Assembly: GCA_031284105.1 (NCBI GenBank)
Contig: JAITAN010000255.1
Span: forward strand, 1-7,757
Length of the DNA: 7,757 nucleotides
DNA from: Treponema sp.
GTDB taxonomy: Bacteria > Spirochaetota > Spirochaetia > Treponematales > Breznakiellaceae
Direction: 5' to 3'
The notes beneath the pieces were generated by a model, which saw only the letters and a program-made list of their open reading frames with translations, was not told the DNA's origin and made no database searches. Each line of letters opens with the position of its first letter. The stretch's first letter is position 1. The translations under genes were made by a program, and so were the position numbers. Shown here one piece after another: positions 1-6,854 of this stretch.

Positions 1-20
1 ATGCGTTTGTTCGCGCGGCT

Positions 21-2852
21 TTAGGCCCGTTCCAGCATGGTCTTTATATAGTTGCCGGTATACGACCGCTCGCATCGCGCTATTTCTTCGGGCGTTCCGG
101 CCGCGATGAGCTTGCCGCCCTTGTCCCCGCCTTCGGGACCAAGGTCTATGATATAGTCGGCTTGCAGCAGTACGTCGAGGTTGTGTTCGATCATAATAAT
201 CGAATTACCCTGATCCGCCAGCCGCTGTATCACTTCCATGAGCTGTTTCACGTCCACAAAGTGCAGTCCGGTAGTAGGTTCGTCCATGATATAGAGCGTC
301 CTTCCCGTTGAACGCCTGGAAAGCTCAAGCGCAAGTTTGACGCGCTGGGCCTCGCCGCCCGACAGCGTAAGCGCGGACTGCCCCAGCTTCACATAGCCCA
401 AACCCACGGAGAGCAGCGTCTCCAGCTTGCGGGAAATGTGGGGAAAGGACGCAAAGAACGGCGCGGCTTCCTCAATGGTCATGTCAAGCACATCGGATAT
501 GGTCCTTCCTTTGAAGCGGATTTCAAGGGTTTCCTTGTTGAACCGCTTACCCCGGCACACATCACAGGTAATGTAGACGTCGGGGAGGAAGTTCATCTCG
601 ATCTTGATGGTGCCGTCGCCCTGACAATGCTCGCATCTGCCGCCTTGCAAGTTAAAGCTGAACCTGCCCGGCTTATAGCCGCGCGCCTTTGCCTCCGGCA
701 GGCTTGCAAATAGGTTCCGTATGCCGGTAAACATGTCCACATAGGTAGCCGGATTGGAGCGAGGCGTACGCCCGATGGGAGTTTGGTCTATGTTTATCAC
801 CTTGTCGATGTTTTCCGCGCCTTCAATGGCCTTGTACGCGCCCTCCGCGCGCATGAGGTGGTAAACCCTGTTTATCAGAGCGGGAACCAGCACATTCTGG
901 AGCAGGGTGGATTTACCGGATCCGGAAACGCCGGTAATGCAGATGAACATGCCGAGAGGAATGGTTACGTTAATGCCTTTGAGGTTGTGCTCCGCTACTT
1001 TTTTCAGCGTGATAGAGAGACCGTTGCCGCGGCGGCGCGTTTCCGGTATTTTCATGGTCAGCGTACCGGCAAGGTACTGCCCGGTCAGGCTTTCCTTCAC
1101 CTTCATCACATCTTCAGGCGTCCCCTGAGCGACGATATGTCCGCCATGAATTCCGGCGCCCGGCCCCAGGTCAACGAGGTAGTCCGCGGTACGCAGAGTC
1201 TGCTCGTCGTGTTCCACCACGATGAGGGTGTTGCCAAGGTCGCGCAGATAGAGCAGCGTATCGATAAGCCGCTGGTTATCCCGCTGGTGCAGCCCGATAC
1301 TCGGCTCGTCCAAAATATACAGTACGCCCACCAGACTCGAACCGATTTGAGTGGCAAGCCGTATGCGCTGGGCTTCGCCGCCGGAAAGAGTCGCGGCTTG
1401 CCGCTCAAGCGAAAGGTAATCAAGCCCTACGTTCTTCATAAAACCGAGCCGCGCCTGTATCTCTTTCAGGATTTGCGCGGCTATTTTCTTTTCGGTTTTG
1501 GTGAGTTTCAGGTTCTCAAAAAAGACAATGGAATCGGCCACCGAAAGGCTTGTGAGCGCCCAGATGTTTTTTTCGCCTACGGTAACAGCCAGTACTTCGG
1601 GTTTCAGCCGCTTGCCTTTACAGTCATCGCAGTATTTCTGGCTCATAAAGCGTTCAAGCCATTCCTTGGTAGCTTCGGAGTTGGTCTCCATGTAGCGCCG
1701 CTTTAGGTCTTCGAGAATGCCCGGAAATACGGCTTTGTACTCAAAATACCCCGTCTTATCGCGGTTTTCATACTGCACATCTATTTTCTCATTGGTGCCG
1801 TAGATGACGGCGTTAAGCGCATCTTTCGATAAGTCTTTCAGCGGGGTATCCAGGCTGAATTTAAAACGGCTTGCAAGTCCCTGAAACCGGCTCTGATTCC
1901 ACGCCGAATCCGGACTATACGGGATAATACCGTTTTTATTAAAGGAAAGAGAACGGTCGGGTATAACCAGATCCGGATCAAATTCCATTCTTTCGCCAAG
2001 GCCGCCGCACGCGGGACACGCGCCGAAGGGGCTATTGAAGGAAAAAAGGCGCGGCTGCAATTCAGGGATTGAGATTCCGCAGCCCGGGCAGGCGTTTTTC
2101 TGACTAAAGAACTGCTCGGTCTCGCCGGTACCGTCATTTTTCAGAACCATGATGATGCCGTCCGCGGCTTGCAGCGCGGCTTCAACGGATTCCGCCAAAC
2201 GGGGTCTCACATCCGGTCCGATAATAAGCCTGTCCGCGATTATTTCAATCGTATGCTTTTTTTGCTTGTCGAGTTTTATGGTTGCGGCGTCTTCAAGGTT
2301 CACCAGCAGCCCGTCGATGCGCGCGCGGGCAAATCCGGCTTTTTTTGCATCCTCAATTATCTTCTGATGTTCGCCCTTCTTTGCCCGCACCACCGGCGAA
2401 AGTATCTGTACTTTTGTTTCCGTTCCCATGGCGAGTATTGAGTCCACGATCTGATCAACCGATTGTTCTTTTATTTCCCTGCCGCATTTTGGACAGTGGG
2501 GAATGCCGATGCGGGCGTAAAGCAGGCGGTAATAGTCGTATATTTCCGTAACGGTTCCCACTATGGAACGGGGGTTGCGATGCGTGGTTTTTTGCTCAAT
2601 GGCGATTGCCGGCGACAAACCCGCGATGTAGTCGAGATCGGGCTTATCCATGGTCCCAAGAAACTGCCGCGCATACGCGGCAAGGCTGTCCATGTACCGC
2701 CGCTGCCCTTCCGCAAAAATGGTATCAAAAGCCAGGGAACTCTTGCCTGATCCTGAAAGTCCTGAAATAACGATAAGCTTATCACGGGGTAAATCCAAAT
2801 CTATGTTTTTAAGGTTATGTTCGCGAGCGCCTTTAATGATGAGTCTATCCAT
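21..2852 (-). CDS. uvrA: UvrABC excision nuclease subunit A (complete)
   Basis: UvrA is the cytoplasmic ABC-type ATPase that, as a dimer with UvrB, scans DNA for bulky lesions in nucleotide excision repair. The 943-residue length matches the usual ~940. Both ATPase modules are intact: Walker A GLSGSGKS at 31-38, signature LSGGE at 489-493 and Walker B ILDEP at 513-517; then GVSGSGKST at 641-649, LSGGE at 830-834 and IMDEP at 855-859. Cysteine pairs for zinc modules are all present: C120/C123, C255/C258 with C279/C282, C408/C411, and C740/C743 with C763/C766. UvrB-binding and insertion domains are expected between about 130 and 400. The ATG at 2852 gives the canonical N-terminus (MDRLIIKGAREHNLKNI). 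No strong Shine-Dalgarno precedes it. It lies 75 bp downstream of the glycosyltransferase on the same strand and may have its own promoter. The identification is certain by family motifs. Confidence 0.98.
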   Translation of the reverse strand: MDRLIIKGAREHNLKNIDLDLPRDKLIVISGLSGSGKSSLAFDTIFAEGQRRYMDSLAAYARQFLGTMDKPDLDYIAGLSPAIAIEQKTTHRNPRSIVGTVTEIYDYYRLLYARIGIPHCPKCGREIKEQSVDQIVDSILAMGTETKVQILSPVVRAKKGEHQKIIEDAKKAGFARARIDGLLVNLEDAATIKLDKQKKHTIEIIADRLIIGPDVRPRLAESVEAALQAADGIIMVLKNDGTGETEQFFSQKNACPGCGISIPELQPRLFSFNSPFGACPACGGLGERMEFDPDLVIPDRSLSFNKNGIIPYSPDSAWNQSRFQGLASRFKFSLDTPLKDLSKDALNAVIYGTNEKIDVQYENRDKTGYFEYKAVFPGILEDLKRRYMETNSEATKEWLERFMSQKYCDDCKGKRLKPEVLAVTVGEKNIWALTSLSVADSIVFFENLKLTKTEKKIAAQILKEIQARLGFMKNVGLDYLSLERQAATLSGGEAQRIRLATQIGSSLVGVLYILDEPSIGLHQRDNQRLIDTLLYLRDLGNTLIVVEHDEQTLRTADYLVDLGPGAGIHGGHIVAQGTPEDVMKVKESLTGQYLAGTLTMKIPETRRRGNGLSITLKKVAEHNLKGINVTIPLGMFICITGVSGSGKSTLLQNVLVPALINRVYHLMRAEGAYKAIEGAENIDKVINIDQTPIGRTPRSNPATYVDMFTGIRNLFASLPEAKARGYKPGRFSFNLQGGRCEHCQGDGTIKIEMNFLPDVYITCDVCRGKRFNKETLEIRFKGRTISDVLDMTIEEAAPFFASFPHISRKLETLLSVGLGYVKLGQSALTLSGGEAQRVKLALELSRRSTGRTLYIMDEPTTGLHFVDVKQLMEVIQRLADQGNSIIMIEHNLDVLLQADYIIDLGPEGGDKGGKLIAAGTPEEIARCERSYTGNYIKTMLERA

Positions 2853-2858
2853 GCCGCC

Positions 2859-2887
2859 AGTGTAACAAAAACAGGGCGCTTAGGCAA
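2859..2887 (-). promoter_or_regulatory. Possible uvrA promoter, close to the start codon
   Basis: On the minus strand TTGCCT (2887-2882) and TACACT (2864-2859) are separated by 17 bp. Each matches the sigma70 consensus at four of six positions. The -10 ends six bases before the uvrA ATG, so a start seven bases downstream would fall on the A of the ATG and give a leaderless message. The matches are moderate and chance is possible. Confidence 0.35.
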
Positions 2888-2927
2888 GGGTCGGGCGTTT
2901 CACCATAGACTAATCGAGCCTCCGCTT

Positions 2928-3809
2928 TTACAAAATTCGTTCATATACATCAGGGTACGCGATCAGCACCTGCTGCATTTGTTCGTCATTCTTATTATTT
3001 CCCAGATTAACCCGCCACAATCCGTCATCATTTATGCCCACATCGATGATGCCATCCATACCGTCTTCTACCAGCGCGAACTCTTTGCCGTTATGCAGGG
3101 CCATCGCCCAAAACCATATATCATCCGCGGTCGGCGCCAGGGTCTGAAACATATCTTTCCTGAAAATTTCACCGTTAAAGGCATGAGGAGGGTACAGTAT
3201 CCCGCCGACGCCGGTGGGGAAGAGCCGCTTGGAACATATTACGGTTTTTACGCTCGATCTCCATTGCGAATACGGCAGGACCTTGTTATTTTTATCAAGG
3301 TATATTTCGTGCGCCCTATGGCAATGTATTTTCGACGGGTCGCGTAAGAAGGCTTCCTTTAACGTCTTAAACCAATCGGGCGGATAAAATATGTCGTCAT
3401 CCGCTGTGATAAGCGCGTCATTGGGGAACGCGGACAACGCGGGAATCAGTTTTTTGTATGACTTTATATCCTCGCAAAACCGTATTTCAAGCCCCGCGTC
3501 TTGCAAGGCGTTCAATGCTTTCGGGATTTTCGTTCCGTGCGCCAGCCACAGTACTATTCTATCGGGCTGGGCCGTTTGCTTAAACAACGAGCGAATGGCG
3601 CGCGGCGCTTTATCAGCGACCCTGCGCCCATAACTGGTAAGCGTTACAATATACCGAGGCGGTTCTTTCGCCTGTTTCGGCAGCGGCTTTACTTCACGGG
3701 CGCGGAGGTTTGCGGGTTCCCTATACGAAAATAGTTTCCGGTATACATACAAAAGCCCGTAGGGCGTGATTGCCTTTACCGCCCATTTTAACAGCGTTTT
3801 TACGCTCAT
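2928..3809 (-). CDS. Glycosyltransferase, GT-A/family 2-like
   Basis: This is a likely sugar transferase of 293 residues, acting at the cytoplasmic face of the membrane on surface polysaccharide, lipid or protein glycans; donor and acceptor cannot be read from sequence. The core opens with a strand and helix, RYIVTLTSYGRR, followed by a run resembling RAIRSLFKQT, as in GT2-type nucleotide-sugar folds. The putative metal-binding DDD is at 137-139 in an ALITADDDIFYP context. G200-V-G-G203 followed by ILYPP, and ADDIWFW around D229/D230, are shared by small polysaccharide-type glycosyltransferases. There is no signal peptide or clear membrane span; the basic, aromatic N-terminus (about 1-28) may bind the membrane peripherally. 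The ATG at 3809 is preceded by a GGGGGGA run four bases away, an imperfect Shine-Dalgarno. Its ATG overlaps, as ATGA, the stop of a putative phase-variable ORF upstream, suggesting translational coupling. uvrA follows but is probably unrelated in function. Confidence 0.85.
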   Translation of the reverse strand: MSVKTLLKWAVKAITPYGLLYVYRKLFSYREPANLRAREVKPLPKQAKEPPRYIVTLTSYGRRVADKAPRAIRSLFKQTAQPDRIVLWLAHGTKIPKALNALQDAGLEIRFCEDIKSYKKLIPALSAFPNDALITADDDIFYPPDWFKTLKEAFLRDPSKIHCHRAHEIYLDKNNKVLPYSQWRSSVKTVICSKRLFPTGVGGILYPPHAFNGEIFRKDMFQTLAPTADDIWFWAMALHNGKEFALVEDGMDGIIDVGINDDGLWRVNLGNNKNDEQMQQVLIAYPDVYERIL

Positions 3810-4058
3810 CGTTCCCCCCGCGAAAGACGCCGGTCGTATTCGGGCCGAAAAGAGACAAGCGCGCTTGCGGTTGCCGGACGATTGCGCGGGTCATGCCTTT
3901 TGATATGGGCGAATATCCCCGCGCCTTTTTTGTGTAAAAGGGGGGAATCGGGATGCGGTAAAAATACGGCGGTTTTGCGCTGATTATTTACAGGCCGCGC
4001 CCGCGGAGCAGACGGGGGGGGGGGGGGCTATACAAATCCGAATGGTCGTTTTATTCAT
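3806..4058 (-). CDS. Small ORF interrupted by poly-C tract (phase OFF as read)
   Basis: This is an unrecognised small gene. The ATG at 4058 has a full AGGAGG (4075-4070) 11 bases upstream and a near-consensus promoter 37 bases upstream. Ten codons in, it enters 14 C residues (4027-4014). As read, translation stops at TAA 3986-3984 after 24 codons. One C fewer (or 10 or 16 in total) opens an uninterrupted frame of 83 codons. That frame ends at TGA 3808-3806, overlapping the glycosyltransferase start as ATGA. In that state the product has a short proline run at about 12-15, then an Arg/Lys/Pro-rich, soluble-looking tail ending RLSRGER, with no signal peptide or membrane span. I do not recognise it; it may act as a coupling leader rather than as a functional protein. 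Alternatively the extra base is a homopolymer sequencing error, or the open stretch (73 codons) is chance in GC-rich DNA. Confidence 0.45.
4014..4027. repeat. 14-base poly-G homopolymer (candidate phase switch)
   Basis: There are fourteen consecutive G on the plus strand (C on the minus strand), the longest homopolymer in the window. Tracts of this length are prone to slipped-strand mispairing, and poly-G tracts of this sort switch genes in Treponema pallidum, Campylobacter and other bacteria. Here it sits inside codons 11 to 15 of the small ORF starting at 4058, so each single-base change shifts that frame. Confidence 0.95.
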
Positions 4059-4094
4059 TTTTTATCAAGCCTCCTATTGGATAGTCTGGAAAAG

Positions 4095-4124
4095 AGTATA
4101 TACCGTTTCATGGTTGATTGTCAA
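4095..4124 (-). promoter_or_regulatory. Sigma70-type promoter reading toward the poly-C ORF and glycosyltransferase
   Basis: On the minus strand TTGACA (4124-4119) is perfect. TATACT (4100-4095) follows after 18 bp, or TATATA (4102-4097) after 16 bp. Transcription would begin near 4090-4088, about 15 bases before the AGGAGG at 4075-4070 and the ATG at 4058. The message would continue through the poly-C tract into the glycosyltransferase. This supports a gene start at 4058 rather than a 280-base untranslated leader. Confidence 0.65.
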
Positions 4125-4130
4125 GCTGTT

Positions 4131-4180
4131 TTCACAAAAAAGACGCCTTTTGGGCGCGGTGCGAACATTTTTTGTTTTTT
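4131..4180. repeat. Imperfect direct repeat, copy 1
   Basis: This stretch begins TTCACAAAAA and ends GAACATTTTTTG plus a T run. It aligns without gaps to 4361-4410, with 40 of 50 positions identical by my count. A TTGACA lies 24 bases downstream at 4205-4210, mirroring the functional -35 that follows copy 2, but I see no -10 at proper spacing after it. It could be a decayed duplicate of the transporter promoter region. Confidence 0.7.
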
Positions 4181-4248
4181 TTAGAAATTCACAAAATTCA
4201 CGCATTGACAAGGTTGCGCCATGTTTCCCGCTTTTATTTATACGTGAA

Positions 4249-4311
4249 GAGAGCCTTTGCCGACACGCAGGGAACCCTTGCCGACATGCAGAGAGCCTTT
4301 GCCGACGCATA
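4249..4311. repeat. Three tandem 21-bp repeats
   Basis: Three head-to-tail units start at 4249, 4270 and 4291. Units 1 and 3 share the 16-base core GAGAGCCTTTGCCGAC. Unit 2 differs from unit 1 at four positions, and all three share TTGCCGAC. The period of 21 bp (two helical turns) would place each unit on the same DNA face. The array lies about 110 to 175 bp upstream of the transporter -35. No stop interrupts the units in some frames, but the containing ORFs have no start signals or recognisable protein, so I treat it as non-coding. Confidence 0.85.
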
Positions 4312-4360
4312 GAAAACTCCTTGGGGCTTCCGCGCTGCAAGGCCCGGTTCTTCTTTCGCT

Positions 4361-4410
4361 TTCACAAAAAGGGCGATTTTTGCGTACGGCATGAACATTT
4401 TTTGTTTTTT
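4361..4410. repeat. Imperfect direct repeat, copy 2
   Basis: This is the second copy of the element at 4131-4180, offset by exactly 230 bp. It lies immediately upstream of the transporter promoter, with TTGACA 14 bases after it. Its A/T-rich end (ATTTTTTGTTTTTT) could act as an UP-like or curved element for that promoter, which is inference. Confidence 0.7.
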
Positions 4411-4423
4411 AGCGCTTCATCCA

Positions 4424-4465
4424 TTGACATAAAAAAACATAAAACGGTATACTACGCACAGGAGG
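4424..4465 (+). promoter_or_regulatory. Promoter and ribosome-binding site of the amino acid transporter operon
   Basis: TTGACA at 4424-4429 is perfect, and TATACT at 4448-4453 follows after 18 bp with one mismatch from consensus. The predicted start is about 4460. That is where a perfect AGGAGG (4460-4465) begins, six bases before the ATG at 4472, so the leader would be only about 12 nt. The ten bases AAACGGTATA recur in the divergent minus-strand promoter. The combination implies strong constitutive potential; no operator for a known regulator is recognised. Confidence 0.75.
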
Positions 4466-4471
4466 AAATTA

Positions 4472-5317
4472 ATGAACCTTAAAAAATTTTTCTATATGGG
4501 TTTAGTCGGATGTCTACTCGTGGGGGCTTGTTCAAAAAAGAAGGCGGAGCCGCAGAGCGGCGGCGCGCCCTTGCAAGACGCGCAGAGCGGCGAACTGACT
4601 ATTAAACCGGGCGTTCTCACCATCGGCATGGAGATCGGGTATCCGCCGATGGAATATTTTGATGTCGATGGAAAGACTCCCATCGGCTTTGATATAAGCA
4701 TGGCAAACGCCATCGCCGCCAAATTGGGCGTAAAAACTGATTTTGTGGATACCGCATGGGACGGCATTTTCGCGGGCGTTGACACCGGAAAATACGATTG
4801 CATCATCTCCGCAGTAACCGTTACGCCGGAACGCCAGGCGGCATACAATTTCACCAAACCCTACATCGGAAACGCACAGGCTTTGGTTGTCGCCAAAGAT
4901 ACCGTTGTAACCGCGGTCAAACCGGAAGAACTCGGCGGGCTCAGGGTTGCCTATCAAGCGGAAACCACTACCGATATTTATATGACCAAACTCACGGCCA
5001 ACGGCATCTCTTTTGAACCGTTTGAATATGATAAAGTGCTTAATTGCTTCGACGATCTGAGGCTCGGACGGGTAGACGCTGTCGTATGCGATAGTCTCGT
5101 TGCGTTTGATTATATCGCGCCCGCAGATTCCCCCTTCAAGCTCGTATGGCAGGGCGAAGCGGACGAAGTGTTCGCCATTTGCCTCAAGAAAAGCAATAAT
5201 CAGCTCACCGCTGCAATCGATCAGGCGCTGGACGCTTTGTTCGCCGATGGAACCATACTTGCCATTTCTAAAGATATATTTAAAATGGATATGGTAAGTT
5301 CCGCCAGAAAACAATAA
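4472..5317 (+). CDS. Amino acid ABC transporter substrate-binding lipoprotein (SBP family 3)
   Basis: This is the extracytoplasmic receptor that captures a polar amino acid and delivers it to the permease. Residues 1-19 form a lipoprotein signal (positive MNLKK, hydrophobic core) with lipobox VGA-C20, so the mature protein would be lipid-anchored at Cys20. A flexible, Ser/Gly/Gln-rich linker spans about 21-45. The family 3 fold follows: GYPPMEYF at 56-63, GFDISMANAI at 72-81 (the signature usually has Asp or Glu where S76 stands), W96, TPERQ with the ligand-carboxylate Arg R121, a second-lobe segment around T165-T167, and D207 in a VVCDSLVAFDY context. The length of 281 is normal for a lipoprotein form. 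The perfect AGGAGG six bases upstream fixes the start. It is first in an operon with permease and ATPase. Substrate is undetermined: glutamine, cystine, arginine and others are all possible. Confidence 0.95.
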   Translation: MNLKKFFYMGLVGCLLVGACSKKKAEPQSGGAPLQDAQSGELTIKPGVLTIGMEIGYPPMEYFDVDGKTPIGFDISMANAIAAKLGVKTDFVDTAWDGIFAGVDTGKYDCIISAVTVTPERQAAYNFTKPYIGNAQALVVAKDTVVTAVKPEELGGLRVAYQAETTTDIYMTKLTANGISFEPFEYDKVLNCFDDLRLGRVDAVVCDSLVAFDYIAPADSPFKLVWQGEADEVFAICLKKSNNQLTAAIDQALDALFADGTILAISKDIFKMDMVSSARKQ

Positions 5318-5333
5318 CCGTCATTCAGAAACC

Positions 5334-5357
5334 GGGGCGCGTGTGTCGCTGCGCCCC
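5334..5357 (+). other. Intercistronic stem-loop between binding protein and permease
   Basis: GGGGCGC (5334-5340) and GCGCCCC (5351-5357) form a perfect 7-bp stem around a 10-base loop. It is followed by TAAAAT rather than a T run, so it is not a canonical intrinsic terminator. Its likely role is to protect the upstream mRNA or attenuate read-through, so that the binding protein is made in excess of the membrane parts. This is common in such operons, but an inference here. Confidence 0.6.
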
Positions 5358-5382
5358 TAAAATCCCGTGCTAAGGTGGTAGT

Positions 5383-6042
5383 ATGACTTCTTTACAGAAA
5401 ATCATCGGGTGGATCCCCGCGCTTCTAGAGGGCGCGCAAATCACTATTTCGCTAACTGTTCTGGCCGTTTCCGCAGGTCTGATTGTGAGTCTGTTTTTGG
5501 CATTGGGAAAGATGTCAAAAAATATCATTATTAACAAATTTTGCGGCGCATACATTTTCTTTTTTCGGGGAACTCCGCTCCTTATGCAGCTCTACTTTAT
5601 TTATTACGGCTTGCCCGAAATTTCCCGTATACTGACCATAAACAACCGGTTCATCGCCGCGTTCATCGCATTCGGTCTTAATTCGGCGGCTTACTGCGCG
5701 GAGATCATCAGGGCTGCGATTCAGAGCATAGATAAAGGACAATTCGAGGCTTCACGGGCGCTCGGTATGTCCTATGCCCAAACCATGCGGCTGGTCATCA
5801 TACCTCAATCGATACGCCGGCTCATCCCGCCCGTCGGCAACGAATTTATCATGGTGCTGAAAGACGCTTCCCTTGTATCAATCATCGCGCTTGCGGATAT
5901 AACCAAGGTAACCCGCTCAATCTCATCATCCAACGCATCCGCGCTTGTGTACATACCGGCGATGATCCTCTATCTTATTATAACCGCGGTCTTTACCATT
6001 ATTTTCCATAAGATGGAAAAACGATATTCCATATACGAGTGA
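5383..6042 (+). CDS. Amino acid ABC transporter permease (HisM/GlnP family)
   Basis: This is the inner-membrane channel subunit of a polar amino acid importer, 219 residues long as is usual for the family. Hydrophobic segments are seen at about 20-42, 53-77, 90-112, 150-170 and 186-210, consistent with five membrane spans. Family landmarks include RGTPLLMQL at 62-70, NSAAYCAEIIRAAIQSID around 100-117, and the cytoplasmic EAA loop E122-A-S-x3-G128 ending near I140-P141, which docks on the ATPase. KDASLVSII at 160-168 is also typical. AAGGTGG lies four bases before the ATG. A single permease gene is present, so a homodimer is likely. It is separated from the binding protein by 65 bp with a stem-loop, and from the ATPase by 9 bp. 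Confidence 0.95.
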   Translation: MTSLQKIIGWIPALLEGAQITISLTVLAVSAGLIVSLFLALGKMSKNIIINKFCGAYIFFFRGTPLLMQLYFIYYGLPEISRILTINNRFIAAFIAFGLNSAAYCAEIIRAAIQSIDKGQFEASRALGMSYAQTMRLVIIPQSIRRLIPPVGNEFIMVLKDASLVSIIALADITKVTRSISSSNASALVYIPAMILYLIITAVFTIIFHKMEKRYSIYE

Positions 6043-6051
6043 GGCGCCCCA

Positions 6052-6822
6052 ATGTCAATGATTAAAACCGTTAATGCCGATAAAACATTTCACGGCGCCA
6101 AAGGGAAGCTTCATGTGCTGAAAAACGTTTCCCTTGAAGTACAGGCTCAGGAAGTGGTGTGTATCATAGGACCTTCGGGCGCCGGAAAATCAACCTATCT
6201 TAGATCGCTTAACAGGCTTGAAAAAATCGATTCCGGTCAAATCTATATTGATGACAAGCTGCTTTTTGACTGCGAAAATGGAATAAACACGGTCAAAATG
6301 CCCGTGCACGAGCGCAACAAGGCGCTTTTGGAAGTGGGTATGGTCTTTCAGCAGTTCAACCTTTTTCCGCACAAGACCGCGCTTGAGAATGTGATGCTTT
6401 CTCCGGTACATGTGCGGAAGGTTCCCCCAAAAGAGGCGAAGGAAAAGGCGTTAGCCATGCTTGGAAAAGTAGGGCTTGCCGATAAAATTGACGCCTATCC
6501 CTCGCAGCTTTCCGGCGGTCAGCAGCAGCGGGTCGCTATTGCGCGGGCTTTGGCCATGGAACCCAAGATCATGCTCTTTGACGAACCGACTTCCGCGCTT
6601 GACCCCGAACTGGTGGGCGAGGTGCTTAGCGTGATGAAGGGACTTGCCCAACTAGGCATGACTATGCTGGTGGTAACGCATGAAATGGGCTTTGCACGGG
6701 AAGCTGCCGATAGGGTTGTGTTTATGTTTGAAGGCTCGATTCTTGAGATCAACACCCCCGAAGCGATGTTTACCAGCCCCGCCAACGAGCGGACGCGCCA
6801 ATTTCTCCAAAGCGTATTATAA
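6052..6822 (+). CDS. Amino acid ABC transporter ATP-binding protein (GlnQ/HisP family)
   Basis: This is the cytoplasmic ATPase that dimerises beneath the permease and powers amino acid import. All catalytic motifs are intact in its 256 residues: Walker A GPSGAGKST at 40-48, Q-loop Q100 in MVFQQFNLFPH, signature LSGGQ at 153-157, Walker B LFDEP at 175-179, D-loop SALD at 181-184 and switch H210 in VVTHEMGFA. FPHKTALENV after the Q-loop is typical of the polar amino acid subfamily. The stretch between about 67 and 95 is somewhat longer than in enteric GlnQ, a minor variation. GAGG at 6041-6044 overlaps the permease stop and sits seven bases before the ATG at 6052; an in-frame ATG at 6058 is a less likely alternative. 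It is the last gene of the operon, and no clear terminator is seen in the 32 bp before the convergent gene. Confidence 0.96.
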   Translation: MSMIKTVNADKTFHGAKGKLHVLKNVSLEVQAQEVVCIIGPSGAGKSTYLRSLNRLEKIDSGQIYIDDKLLFDCENGINTVKMPVHERNKALLEVGMVFQQFNLFPHKTALENVMLSPVHVRKVPPKEAKEKALAMLGKVGLADKIDAYPSQLSGGQQQRVAIARALAMEPKIMLFDEPTSALDPELVGEVLSVMKGLAQLGMTMLVVTHEMGFAREAADRVVFMFEGSILEINTPEAMFTSPANERTRQFLQSVL

Positions 6823-6854
6823 ACTATAAAAACGCCGTATATAGGGGATCGGGT

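Noticed and set aside
783..1706. Plus-strand ORF of 307 codons opposite uvrA
   Set aside because: It is antisense to intact UvrA motifs, and its His/Gln/Arg-rich composition is typical of a shadow frame.
2852..2880. SOS (LexA) box upstream of uvrA
   Set aside because: CTGT followed by ACAC is present on the minus strand, but the spacing is seven rather than eight and the second half is wrong for the enteric box; no other known LexA motif is visible.
4205..4243. Promoter based on the upstream TTGACA at 4205
   Set aside because: No acceptable -10 occurs at 16 to 19 bp; the first TATAC-like sequence lies 27 bp away.
4074..4340. Minus-strand ORF of 88 codons through the 21-bp repeats
   Set aside because: It runs over the minus-strand promoter and its protein is repeat-driven low complexity; any open frame follows from a 21-bp period without stops.
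4042..4482. Plus-strand ORF of 146 codons across the intergenic region
   Set aside because: It spans promoter elements and the 21-bp repeats, has Cys/Arg/Phe-rich unnatural composition, no ribosome-binding site, and overlaps the well-supported transporter start.
4532..5314. Long minus-strand ORF (260 codons) opposite the binding protein
   Set aside because: It is an antisense shadow of a gene with unmistakable family motifs and has no recognisable protein features of its own.
6823..6854. Terminator between the ATPase gene and the convergent hypothetical gene
   Set aside because: Only 32 bp separate them and I see no stem followed by a T run on either strand.
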